Of a stretch of 64,000 nucleotides of DNA, positions 26,435 through 36,492 are shown in pieces (position 1 is the first letter of the stretch; every line of letters starts with the position of its first letter). This DNA comes from Cutaneotrichosporon cavernicola (taxonomy: Eukaryota; Basidiomycota; Tremellomycetes; Trichosporonales; Trichosporonaceae): NCBI RefSeq assembly GCF_030864355.1, contig NC_083393.1, positions 372,001-436,000 of the forward strand. The letters run 5' to 3'. Made by a program: the position numbers and the translations under genes. The notes under the pieces are model-generated. The model was not told the DNA's origin, made no database searches, and saw nothing but the letters and a program-made list of their open reading frames with translations.

Positions 26435-27253
26435 GATGCTGTGCTTGCCATATCTGTCCCCGCCACTTTTATGTGGCCCGAGAAGCTTATCGACACACAA
26501 TGTCGAACGACTCGCGATCGCCCAAAGTCGCCATTCCCCGTTGTGGGCAAGGGTACGCGATAACGTCGCACACTATGAAAAAACCATATGCATCACCGCG
26601 TCGCCACAGTACGCCAGCGGTCCAGCACTGTTGTGTCTCGGATGTAGAGTGGCGGCGACTTGGTCACTAGACGCGGGCCGTGCCTGACTCTAAACTAGTG
26701 AATCAGGTTACGACATGTTGCGGCCAGATCACACCATCACACCACCAGCACGTCCACATGTCTGCTTTGTCGTCATGTGCACGGCCCGGCATACAAACGT
26801 GCGTACCCCGTGGGCTGCGTTTATCAGGGGTATTGGGCAAGTATCGTGCCCCAGGCAGTCGATGGCGAAAGAGAGTGTGCTGAACTCGGCATATCCACGG
26901 CGTCTTGTTGCTCAGATCCTGTGCTAAGTCGAGGTGGCGAGATGTGTCCCATACAAGATCCACTCTCAGATGGACAGTACTGACGGGTGCCACTCCTCGC
27001 CAACTTGCCGGCTTGGGAAGCCGGGATGTACAGGCCCGGAAACGGCATTGCTCACACAACCATGTCACATATGCGACTGCCATTTGCGGTCGATACGGCG
27101 AGACATGGCGTGACGTCGTCAAACAGGTGGGGTTCGGTTATCAAGTGGAGCTGCCGAGTAGAGCTGTCGGGGGGAGCTGTCAACTGGAAGGGTATATCTA
27201 GGTCAAGGACAGTTGAACACAGATCACCTCAACCAGCCGTCAACTGTAGCAGG
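26435..27253. promoter_or_regulatory. divergent promoter of the transporter and TauD-type genes
   Basis: 819 bp between two initiator codons facing outward. GATA-type hexamers are visible: CTTATC at about 26487, GCGATAACG near 26550 and TTTATCA near 26819. These would suit GATA-factor (nitrogen) control, though such short sites also occur by chance. A TATA-like GGTATATC lies about 60 bp before the TauD ATG. No gene is seen inside. Confidence 0.5.
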
Positions 27254-28345
27254 ATGGCTCCAACCGCAGTCGAGACCAACCCGGTCACCACCGTCGAGTC
27301 GCTCAAGACTCAGCTCGCATCCACCCCCCTCGTGGATCTTCGTGCCTACCCACACTTTGACAATACGCCTGGTATCGGTACCGAATTCCGTTCTGGCGGC
27401 CTGCAGATCGCCGACATTCTATCGGACCAGGCCAAGCTTGCTGCTCTGGCCCGCCTGGTATCCGAGCGCGGTGTCGTCTTCTTCCGCGAAGCGGACATCA
27501 CTCCCGACGAGCAAAAGACCCTGGTCCAAGCTCTTGGTGAGGTGGGCGGCAAACCACCCTCATCAAAGCTACACGTGCACCCCCTCACCCTTCCGGGCCA
27601 AGTGGAGGGTGACGAGATCAGCATTGTCAGCAACAAGTTTGTCTTTGGCGATAAGTTTAAGCAATCAGACGGCGATATCCGGAACCGCCGACGCGGTCGG
27701 GACCAGTGGGTGAGTATTCTTTTGGGCGGGCTGACATAGCACTCGGACATTACGTTTGAGAATGTGCCCTCGGACTATGCGAGTCTTGTGATACGTACCC
27801 TCCCCACAGTGGGGGGCGATACACTCTGGGCGTCGGCGTACGATGCCTATGATCGCTTGAGTGCGCCTCTCCAATCTTTCCTCGAGAGCCTGAAAGCGGA
27901 ACATTCGGGCGAGAACTTTCTGCGTCTCAACGCCGTGTATGGCGGGAACCCAGTCCGCGAGCCCCGCGGTGCGCCCGAGAATGTGGGGCAGGACCTGCTT
28001 GCGGTCCACCCGGTGATCCGTACCAACCCCGTCACGGGATGGAAGGGCTTGTTCGTCAACAAGGCATTCACGACCCGTATCCTTGAGCTTAGCAAGAGCG
28101 AGAGTGACGCGCTGTTAGAGTTCCTGTTCGACCACGTTAGCGCCAACCACGACATACAGGTGCGGTTCCGGTGGGAGAAGAACAGCCTCGCTATCTGGGA
28201 TAATCGGTCGACGTTCCATGCTGCCACGGCTGACCTCGATGGCGTCCTGCGGGAGGGTACCCGTTCTGTGTCGCTTGGCGAGCGGCCGTTCTTCGACCCT
28301 CAGAGTAGGAGCCGGCGCGAGGATCTCGAGGCGCGGGCAAAGTAG
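27254..28345 (+). CDS. TauD/TfdA-family Fe(II)/2-oxoglutarate dioxygenase
   Basis: Probable alpha-ketoglutarate-dependent oxygenase of the taurine/alkylsulfonate or related type, which releases sulfite from sulfonates in characterised members. Exons 27254..27709 and 27740..28345 give 353 aa; the intron is 30 nt and phase 0 (TGG|CAC). The iron facial triad is complete: His153-Ser-Asp155 (WHSDITFE) directly after the splice site, and distal His312 (NRSTFHAA). Arg327 (GTRSVSL) is placed to bind 2-oxoglutarate. N-terminal landmarks are GVVFFREADITPDEQ and VSNKFVFGD. The start at 27254 fits the usual N-terminal extension; the open frame continues upstream but is not protein-like. Paired with the divergent DAL5-family carrier. 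The exact substrate cannot be told from sequence. Confidence 0.9.
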
Positions 28346-28947
28346 GGAGTTAGCGAGAAATTATGAAGCATTCTTGTTCGATTCGGGGTTGTGTCAGGAT
28401 GAGGTACTTGTAGGAGCAGGGAGGTGTGCCCGCATTTGAGGCTCTCTCATGTCGCACCTCTGTCACCGATACAAGGGTGCGAGGGCACGAAGCTGCGCAC
28501 CCGCCACGAGGCGTCACCGCCAGTCACCCACACTTGACAATCACATGCCACCTCTTGTTCTTGCTTCTGTCACACTCCATGCCAACGTTCAGTATACACT
28601 GGTACACTCACAAGACGAATACCTGTCCACTGATTCACTGAGCCCAGGTTCCAAAGCTCGACCGTCGGATTCCTTGGTGTTTTCCATCAGTCGGGACCAG
28701 GTCCGTGCGAGGGGGCGTAATCCCTTTCAGTACGACAAATGTGACAAAAGTCAGGCTCGTCCGAGCTGCTCGTTGGATTGAAATGTTACAGGATATCTTC
28801 AGAGGCATTAGAAAAGGGTTAATGGGACATGTAGGATGTGACAGAAGCCACGAGGAAAGAGGAATGAGTAAAGGGCAAGGTTTGCACGGCTTGCGGCTTT
28901 GCACGTCTGGCCGCTGGCCGATCCATCTTACTCAAACTTGGCAACCA

Positions 28948-28986
28948 TCACACTCACACTCTCAAACTCACACTCACACTCACATC
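28948..28986 (+). repeat. (CACTCA)n microsatellite
   Basis: About six interrupted hexamer copies of CACACT/CACTCA in the upstream leader of the small membrane protein gene. Confidence 0.85.
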
Positions 28987-29199
28987 TCTGATACGACTAT
29001 ACGAATTGCTTCTCAACCTTCTACAGTTCACAATCACACTCTCATTGCTCGGTCCCGATTCAACACAACGTCAGTACGACCAGTACCAGCAACACTAGCC
29101 ACACCAGCCCAAGCAAAACAGCTCAACATCGTCTCTTCTTAGTCATCTAATCATCTTCACTACCTTCCCTCCTCCTTCCTCCCTCCTCTACTACCTCCT

Positions 29200-29212
29200 C
29201 CCCCCCCCCCCC
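29200..29212 (+). repeat. poly-C tract of 13 nt just before a start codon
   Basis: Uninterrupted run of 13 C, 18 nt upstream of the ATG at 29231, within a pyrimidine-rich leader. Confidence 0.85.
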
Positions 29213-29230
29213 AACCCACCCCCAACCACC

Positions 29231-29673
29231 ATGGGCCTCATCCTCATTATCGTCATCATCATCACCGCATACGGCACCGACCTCCTCCTCCAGCGTATAC
29301 TGCACACTACGCACGAGGAAGCCGATCTCCTACGCGCGATTGACGCCCTGGCGGATGAAGTCCGTACCCACCGCGTGCGCCAGAATTCTGTCGACCGCGA
29401 GGTGGCCCTGCTTTGCGCTGCGGCGGACGGGGACGTCAACGAGTATAATAAGATTCGCGAGGAGAGTGGGACCGCCACCCCCGAGGAGATGGAGTCAAGT
29501 ATCAAGGCCAATGGTACCGGGCCAGATGCCAGAAGCGTAAGCCGTCTCCCAAGTCTGCGCTCACCCAGCCATTCAAGAAGTCGCAAGCTGCGCGCCGCTC
29601 CCAGATCCGCCTCGCCGTCGCCGCCAGCCTTGCCTTTGGTGCCCTTATCGGCTCTTGCCTCGGCCACCTCTAA
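29231..29673 (+). CDS. small two-TM membrane protein, unknown family
   Basis: Exons 29231..29536 and 29569..29673 give 136 aa; the intron is 32 nt and phase 0 (GTAAGC donor, GCTCACCCAG end). Splicing is favoured because it replaces a Ser/Arg/Pro-rich read-through tail with a clean hydrophobic C-terminus. N-terminal membrane segment GLILIIVIIITAYGTDLLLQ (residues 2-21); C-terminal segment LAVAASLAFGALIGSCLGHL (last 20 residues). The soluble middle is charged and probably helical (EEADLLRAIDALADEVRTHR). The layout of TM, helix, TM is shared by several organelle-contact and insertase proteins, but I see no diagnostic motif. Its stop is 53 bp from that of the convergent DPBB gene. Confidence 0.72.
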
Positions 29674-29726
29674 GTAGTGAGGGCGGCCATGTACAACGTC
29701 CCCTGTGCTCATACATACAAATAGAC

Positions 29727-31103
29727 CTAAATGAAAGCCGCGAAGGCGAGACCGAACAATAATGCCGATGGGTTGAGAGTTATCCTCCCAGCAGAGGCGC
29801 GCCGCACAAAGTTGTCCATGACGTAGACGTCGTAGCTGCCAACCGTGCCGCGGTGGCACTCTTTATCGCCTGTTGCGGCGATGTAGGCGTTCAGGCTGAG
29901 ATCGATGCGGGGGAGGGAAGCGCAGGCTTGGCAGCCTTCCCAGAGGAAGAAGGGACCGCCTTTCATCTTGATCTGAACCCCATCTTTCCAGATTTGGACT
30001 CTGGTGTCAATTGGGGGTTGTGGGGGTTGTGGGGGTTGTGGGGGTTGTGGAGGAGGTGGGGGGTGGAGGGCGGAGAGAGCACGAGGAAGAGTGGGAGTTG
30101 GGGAGACGAAGGTGGGCCGGGGGGGGGGGGGGGGGGGGGGGGGACAGAGACGGGGAGGAAGGTGGATAGATGGGGGTTGATAGATCAAGCCGTCCCAGCG
30201 GCCCAACACGCCCAGCATCAGCACTTCATCGCGGCTTCACAAGCCGCGGCCGCACAATGCCCCGTACAACACCCCGCGCCCCGCACCCCGCGCGGCCCGC
30301 AGCGTCATAGCGATCAACATGGCTCTCCTGATCGCATGGCCGCGCCTCGCCTTGGCGAGCTTGGCCTCCAAGTCCAAGTCGAGATACACGAGCGCGAGCG
30401 AGTTGCCGAGGGCAGAGTTCGAAAATACGTTGGCAAATTGGCGAGGGAGACGACGTCGCGTCCGCCTCGCCTATCGCATCGGGTCAGGGGCGAGATTGGC
30501 GCATCGAGTATTCGAGTTGCGAGCTGCCCACTGCACCCACGCGCTCAGGTTCCGCTCGGATCAGGCCGAGTCTGGTCCAAGTCGACACCGCACTGGCCAT
30601 CACCCGCACTGGCCGCTCGCCCACGCCGCCTGCCTCGCGCGCCGCTCTGCCCACCGCTGCTCTTGTCTGCTCTCTGCGCTCATGCTCCTCCTCGCCCTCC
30701 TCGCCCTCCTGGCACCGACTCGCTGCGCTCGCTGCGCTTGGACTCACTCCCTTCCGCACAGGTTCTCAAGCCTGGACGCGTAACCGTCCGAGTTGAGCCA
30801 GGTAACGTTCATGGCCACGACGGCGTTGGTGTTCAACTCCTTGACGCTCTGTCCGCAAGCAGACGCCCCTTCATTAGTAGGCTTGGCCCATCCGGGACCG
30901 CCGGCGGCCGCGTCGCATGCGGGGTGGTAAGGAAAGTTGGCGTGGTCATAGTAGCTGTTGTCAATGGCGAAATTGACCCTGGCGGCCTGCGTTAATAGCA
31001 CCTACTACGTCACGTTCAGGTTTGGGAAGGTGAAGAGTGCCTGCGATGCGGAGGCGGAGGTGGGGCCCAGTAGAGCCAGGAAGAGAAGCGAGATGAACAG
31101 CAT
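29727..31103 (-). CDS. secreted double-psi beta-barrel (barwin/expansin-like) protein
   Basis: Exons 31014..31103, 30748..30986 and 29727..30000 give 200 aa. The signal peptide MLFISLLFLALLGPTSASA is followed by a Cys-rich domain. Landmarks are FAIDNSYYDH, PACD, SACGQSVKELNTNAVVAMN, SRLENLCGREVQIWKDG and EGCQACASLPRIDLSLNAY, the pattern of DPBB proteins with conserved GxACG-, CGR- and Asp-Leu-Ser motifs. The hydrophobic C-terminus (LNPSALLFGLAFAAFI) preceded by SAG suggests a GPI anchor. The first intron is just 27 nt and contains a stop; the second is 737 nt, the second longest in the window, and carries G-rich repeats. Likely a cell-wall protein; expansins loosen polysaccharide without hydrolysis, but activity here is not shown. 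Confidence 0.8.
30013..30050. repeat. 9 bp tandem repeat TGTGGGGGT, four copies
   Basis: Four copies of GGGGGTTGT lie just inside the acceptor end of the long DPBB-gene intron; the minus (sense) strand reads CCACAACCC. The G-rich strand meets the pattern for quadruplex formation (four runs of five G). Confidence 0.85.
30119..30143. repeat. poly-G tract of about 25 nt
   Basis: Uninterrupted G run on the plus strand inside the 737 nt intron of the minus-strand DPBB gene, where it is transcribed as C. Exact length is prone to sequencing error. Confidence 0.8.
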
Positions 31104-32706
31104 CAGGAAGAAGGAGGGAGGTTGTGGTGCAAGGAGCGTGGTGGCGCGATGGCGTGGTGGCGACGCGGGCTAGGGCTAGGGTCGCGCGCAATGTGCGAAG
31201 AGACGCGCGTGGTCAAGTGTACCCGGTGTATGTCCGGGTTGGGGATCCGGGTTGATTGGTGCGATGCCGGAACACGGATGCCAAGTGGAGCAGAGATAGC
31301 AAGCAAGATCAACAACAGTTGTTTCCAACGGCGATTCGACGCCTCTACGCCCATCAACGCCTCGGAGGCTTGCGGGCGGCGCATGTCATCATGACTCGGA
31401 ACTTTGTCTTGTAGTGTAATAGATTCTACTGGCCAGTCATTCAGGTAGTTTAACAGTTCGAAAATGACCTCAGGGGTGGGAACACATATCGTGCATAGGG
31501 GGTTGACATGTCAGACGGCCCGAGTGACGTGAGGCGTGAGATCGCGTGAGAGGAACCAGATTGATAGCAAACATGTTGGTCAACAGCCAACAATAAGTCA
31601 CAGGCAGTAACAAAAGAGTAAACAACCAAACTTAATCTTTGATTACAATGATTAGAGTTTCCGACTTTCCGACAAGTTGTAGGTCGGGTGTTTCCGGACG
31701 ATTTGGCATCGGGAGAAGAAGGGAAGACAATATGAGCATGGGTGATCTTGGATGAATGGGTGATATGGAATGAGATTATGAGAGCTGAGAAACAACTAAC
31801 AACCCCCCCGGCTAGACTAAGCGACATCAGAGCTGTCTGTGCACTGACGATCATACACAGCGCCCTCCACTCCGTGATCACACGACAAATCAGGCGGGAG
31901 ATACCGGCGTCTTCGGCGGGTTTGGAAGCTAGAAGACTGTAGCTACTCAAACAGTTGATGGGGGTTAACCTCGGTGCTCTCGGTGTGCTCGGTGTGCTCG
32001 GTGAGCTCGCCCCGGGACACAAGCCCACTGTTGTGCTCGGCCTCTGACGTTGACGGGCGAGTCTGGCTGGCGTTGGCTGACGTGCACATCCGAACCGGGG
32101 TTGCCCGAGTGATGGCAGATTGATCATTGCCGGGGTCCGACCCGAGCGCTGGAAACTACTGTTGGAAAAGGTGAGTACCCTTAGTGGGCCATAGGTGGAA
32201 TGTATCCAATCAAACCATTAAAGCGTATCAGTGACAAAGTTACTATTGGCTAGCTGAGAACAAAGCCGCCGGTAAGTGACTAGGGGGAGTAAAGGGGCGG
32301 AAAGGGAAGCAGAGGCGAGGTTTTGTGCTGTTGCCGAGGTGCCCGAAGTAACCTAAAGTAAATAGCAGATTATTTGCTTGGTTCCTAACAATCCTAAAAG
32401 TTCCTAACATGCCTCACAGGTCATACCAGTCATCTCATCACAAATTCGAAAATACCGGACACGCTCATCATCCATTCCTTTGCCCTTTCCACTCGCCAAC
32501 CCCTGCCAGTCAGTCAAACCGCGAAAGAGTCCATAAGGAGCCCGATAAATCTGCATGCACTCGTTATCCCCCCCACCCACTTGCTATCTCGACTCACTCA
32601 AGGCCTCTTCTAACAACTGTACAACTCATCTCCCAAGACCAAGCTGCTCTTGACGAGCACTACCACAAGCACCACCACCACCACCCCCCATCACAGATAG
32701 CCGAGG
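31104..32706. other. intergenic, no gene seen
   Basis: 1603 bp between two outward-facing genes (DPBB protein - and DUF1479-like +), so it should hold both promoters. A 225-codon minus frame at 31450-32127 has no family resemblance and is judged spurious. Confidence 0.5.
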
Positions 32707-34020
32707 ATGCTCGCCACCCTTCCCCGTGCCGCGCCCCGCGCAGCCCGCCGCCTCACTACCGCCCACGCCCTCCGCTCCCCCCTCGCCCCGTCATACAACC
32801 ACACCATCCGTCCAGCCCTCGCCCCACCATACAACCACCCCCTCGCTCACATCCCCGAGGCTGACCGCCTCAAGGCTCCCTACGCCTTCTCGCTCCTCAA
32901 GGCCCACATCTCTGAGCCGGCAGGCCCTACCCGCACTGAATGGGTCGCGTCTCTTCTCAACACCAAGGAGGGCCGCGAATGGGTCCAAGCCGCATGGGAC
33001 GCTACTCTCAAGGACCTCGCTGACCAGGTGAGTGCCTTGTGGCGTCGTGTGATGGCAGCTTGTGTGATCGGCAAAAATTCCTGCCGATCAAAAGAAGTTG
33101 CCATTCAGGTCGCTTGAATGGAACCATTAATTTGTGGCTGACTCCAGCCCATCGCTACTGAAGTCACGTTCCAGACACTCAGCGACCACATCGCCGACGC
33201 CAATAACGCAAAGGCACTCAAGGTCGGCGGAAGCATTGTGATCCGCGACGTCCTCCGTGACCCCGTTGCCGAGGCTTGGGCCAGTGAGCTCACCGAGGCT
33301 CTGGTTTCGCGCGCACACTCGCCAACCTACTACACCGACGCGCAGATTGCTGCACGTGCCGACCCCTCGGTTCTTAGCGCAACGGGACAGGCGCTCAAGG
33401 CCTTCATTCCCGCCTCGACGCCCGAGGGCGCCTTTGTCCGCATCGACGCAGCGACCGTCGCTCCGGAGCAGCCAACCTGGGTCGGCAAGGACATTTGGGC
33501 CATCGAGGAGACCGCTTCCCCCTCTACTCCGGTGCACGCCTACCTCGCCCTCGCCCGCACCGAGGTCAAGGTGCCCACCTCGTCGGCTGCCGCGACGTAC
33601 GCCCTCCTCCGCCCCTTCTTCGCCCCTAAGAAGAGCCGTATCTCCTTCTACCTTCCCACCGGCTACACCGATGCCTCGAACTGGGCCATGCGCGCTCCCG
33701 GCACCAAGCCCGAGCTTGACGCGGACTTGGTCCACGTTCGTCCAGCCACCATCTCCCTCGCTCCGGGAGACGTGCTGGCCACGCACGCTGGCCAGCCTCT
33801 CCAGGCCGCCGACGCGAGCGGCCTCCTCCTCCCTGTCCACCCCCTCCCCGCCACCGAGGGTAACCGCGCCTACGTCGCCCTCCAGCGGGCCAGCTTCGAG
33901 GCCGGCCTTCCTCCACCTCACGTTCCGGCTGACGGCACTCCCATCGCCCTCGAGGACGGCGGCAACGTCACCATGATCGAGTCGTGGGGCGGCCGCCGCG
34001 CTCTCGGCTACGGCTTCTAA
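32707..34020 (+). CDS. DUF1479-family protein, probably catalytically dead
   Basis: Exons 32707..33027 and 33148..34020 give 397 aa; intron 120 nt. The first ~35 residues (MLATLPRAAPRAARRLTTAHALR...) look like a mitochondrial presequence. The rest follows the DUF1479 (YbiU-like cupin dioxygenase) layout: GGSIVIRDVLRDPVAEAW, YYTDAQIAARADPSVL, ATYALLRPFF and PLPATEGNRAYVALQRASF. DUF1479 enzymes carry an HxD iron motif after the RxRxPGD region. Here the matching place reads VRID (residues 204-207), with Arg instead of His. The distal His region (GDVLATHAGQPLQA, 314-327) has Gln/Leu where IHAV-type His is expected. Fold assignment is from remembered family motifs; loss of ligands is inference. 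Confidence 0.75.
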
Positions 34021-35540
34021 GCCTCTTGTGATCTTGCAACCTGTGACAATGCCCTGTGCATAACCACTCTGCCATTCATCTGGCCCATCGAGATCGTTCA
34101 TAGCTTGTCCGCCTTGGAACGTCTCGCCCCTCCAACGGTCATAAAAGCCCTGCAACCAGCCCGCAGGCCGGGCTCAAAGCTGGAAACGGGGAAGCAGGAG
34201 GCGGGCGCGACACCACTCGCTGCCCTCGCCATAGAAATAGAATTACAGCGTATCTACGAATCTACCTACTGTACTATTGTAGCACGTGGAATGAAACTGC
34301 CTTGTTGAATTGAAAACAAATTGTTTGGTCCCGGGGTGTGCCTCACATGCTCAATCCGCAACCGCGGCACGCCGTTGTGGTCGCGGTTACGGTTACGGTA
34401 TGCCCATCACAAAGATGCGGCACAACCGAGGTCCAAGTCCGGCTCGGCGATGCTGTGTTCAGTGCCCCGCACGGAGTCGCCGCCGGACAAGCGACAAGCG
34501 ACTGGACGCGACCTGCTCATCCGTGAAACCTTGCACAGGGATCTTCCAAACCATGGCCAGGGTGCACAGACGACGTGACTATCCGAGCCGAGCCATACCG
34601 AAGGCGGAGGGGAAAGTGGGGTGAGACAGAAAGTCGAGGTAGACACGGCAAGCATGGCCGAGACCGGCCATGCTCCGGTGGGGCTCAATTGGAAACAAAC
34701 ATGTGCGGGCTGCTGTTGGCTGGTTTCGGCGCATATCCAGCAGCTGGACTGTCGCAGGGTCGCGACAGACATCCCTTTGTCCTTTTGGGGAGATTTTGAG
34801 GGCGTGGCCAATTGCACAAGCAGGCACGTCCACTTGCTTCAGGGGGGGGGTTCGAGTCTTGGCCGCACTGGTGGCGGTGAGCTGCGATGCCAAGACTTGA
34901 CTTTGAGGTGTTGAGGAATTGATGCAGAGATGTTGGATCTCTTGTTCACAAGAGGTCAACAGTAAAGGTCTAGAAGTCAAGATATGAAGAGAGGATACAT
35001 ACCGCGGCAAGAATAGGGCATGGGAATGACGAGGCACGCCGAGATGTGGAGGTGAGAGGGGAGAGGGAAGGTGGAGGGGCGGAGGGCCGGTAAACATTTC
35101 GGTAGAAGGGTTTGTTGAGAACCAATAGTTTTCGAGTCGGTGAGTAAAAGGGTCGTGGGTCAAAAGGTCAAAAGGTCAAAAGCTAAAAGGGTTATTCGCA
35201 TACAATTTGCCACTTAACCCCTCAAACGGTCAAATAGGACATTAACCGTCATAATCCTTTTTCAGAGCAGTCCTTTGTGTGTGTCAGTTGGTCGATTTTA
35301 GTTACATCGCATCTCTCATCCTTGTCCCAACCCACAACCCTCTTGAACCGCACAGACTCATCTTTTGGTCCATTCTTCACACACCCTCAACCCCCCACAC
35401 TCGTCACCTCGTCACTTGCACTCTGCCCAACTCCAACTTGCACTAAACAAAAGAGTAGTCACCAACCACCTACCACCCACCACCTACCACCCACCCCCCA
35501 CCAACCACCACCACCCACCACCCCTCCCCCGCCGCCGCAG
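34021..35540. other. intergenic, no gene seen
   Basis: 1520 bp between two plus-strand genes. The last ~150 bp before 35541 are CA/CT-rich with ACCACC-type repeats, as in other leaders here. A tRNA-like 3' half near 34810-34865 was examined and rejected. Nothing else is recognisable. Confidence 0.5.
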
Positions 35541-36492
35541 ATGGGCTTCTTCGACTTCCTCCCCTGTTGCGGGCGCCGTAAGGACGATGCTGTGAGTTTG
35601 CTTTTTGATCTTTGTGGGTCGTGCTAACCCTAGTCATCCGAGACGGACCCCCTCGTCGCCCCGTTCCGCGAGGGCAGCATTACGAGCCAGGACGCATATG
35701 GGTCCATGTCGATGAGCGCGAGTGCGACGTTGGACGGATCGCACGTGCCGACCGGCGCGCTGAGTGCAAGTGCAAAGGACCGCATTGACAAGATTGGGCG
35801 TGAGGTTGGCGCGTGAGTCGGCCGAGTTTGTGCAGGTCGTGGTTTGGACGTTGTTTGAGGAGTTTGGGTGGCTTAGAGGCCGGCGCAGTTGCGACGCAGA
35901 CGCCCAGGTCACGATGATCGCGATCGTGATTGTGCGAGGGGTTGGACTGTGATCCGCGGGAACGGCTTCTGGTCTATTAGGGACAATGTTGTCATCGCGA
36001 TTGCGTCTGCGAGGCTTCCACGCTGGTCGAGCGGCGCCCAGATCTTACCCCACGTTCGTCACATCGCAGTTATTTGTGTGGCAGCGGCGCTCTCTCCACT
36101 GATGGATTCGCCGTCCTCTCCTGCTCTTGTCCTTCCCCCTCTTCCCTCCTCCCTCCTTCCTCCTCCCTCCCTCTCACTCTCACCACGTCCCCGCTAACCG
36201 CAGCAACATGCTCTCGATCAACACGTCCTCGCGCAGCCAGCTCCGCATGCGCCCACCCTCGCCCACCGACTCAGCCTCCTCCTCGCGCCCACCCACCCCC
36301 TCCCCCGCCCGACCAGACCCCGAGGGAGGAATCATGTCCCCGCCACCTGAAGAGGACAGCACCAACTCTGAGGGTGGGGACGTGCTTCACAAGACGTTAT
36401 TCGCGGGCGGCGCACCGCGCGGCGCCAAAAAGCCCAAGAAGAAGGGTGCCAAGGGCAAGGGGAGCCGCGCAAAGAGCAAGAAACAAAAGTAA
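35541..36492 (+). CDS. lipid-anchored LAMTOR1/EGO1-like small protein
   Basis: Exons 35541..35591, 35634..35812 and 36204..36492 give 172 aa; introns are 42 and 391 nt. The N-terminus MGFFDFLPCCGRRK has Gly2 for myristoylation and Cys9-Cys10 for palmitoylation. DPLVAPF and the helix AKDRIDKIGREVGANMLSIN follow. This is the layout of LAMTOR1 (p18) and yeast Ego1/Meh1, which tether Rag GTPases to the vacuole or lysosome for TORC1 signalling. The C-terminal half is Ser/Pro-rich and ends in a strongly basic KKPKKKGAKGKGSRAKSKK tail, which is unusual for that family. The assignment rests on the dual acylation motif and one helix, so it is tentative. The reading of three exons is well supported by frame and splice signals. 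Confidence 0.7.

Larger units (their letters stand above)
28346..29230. other. intergenic with CA/CT-rich leader repeats
   Basis: 885 bp holding the TauD 3' UTR and the upstream region of the next gene. The last ~300 bp before the ATG at 29231 are very rich in C, A and T, with a CACTCA microsatellite and a 13 nt C tract. No gene is seen. Confidence 0.55.

Noticed and set aside
31450..32127. 225-codon minus-strand open frame
   Set aside because: No family resemblance and biased, low-information composition; better explained by chance in an intergenic region.
33127..34155. 342-codon frame antisense to the DUF1479-like gene
   Set aside because: No family similarity; the plus strand has matching splice signals and family motifs.
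34810..34865. tRNA-like 3' half (GGTTCGAGTC followed by TTGGCCGC) with a small stem upstream
   Set aside because: No D-arm with GG and no 7 bp acceptor pairing could be built, and the total is too short; it contains a 9 nt G run. Judged chance resemblance.
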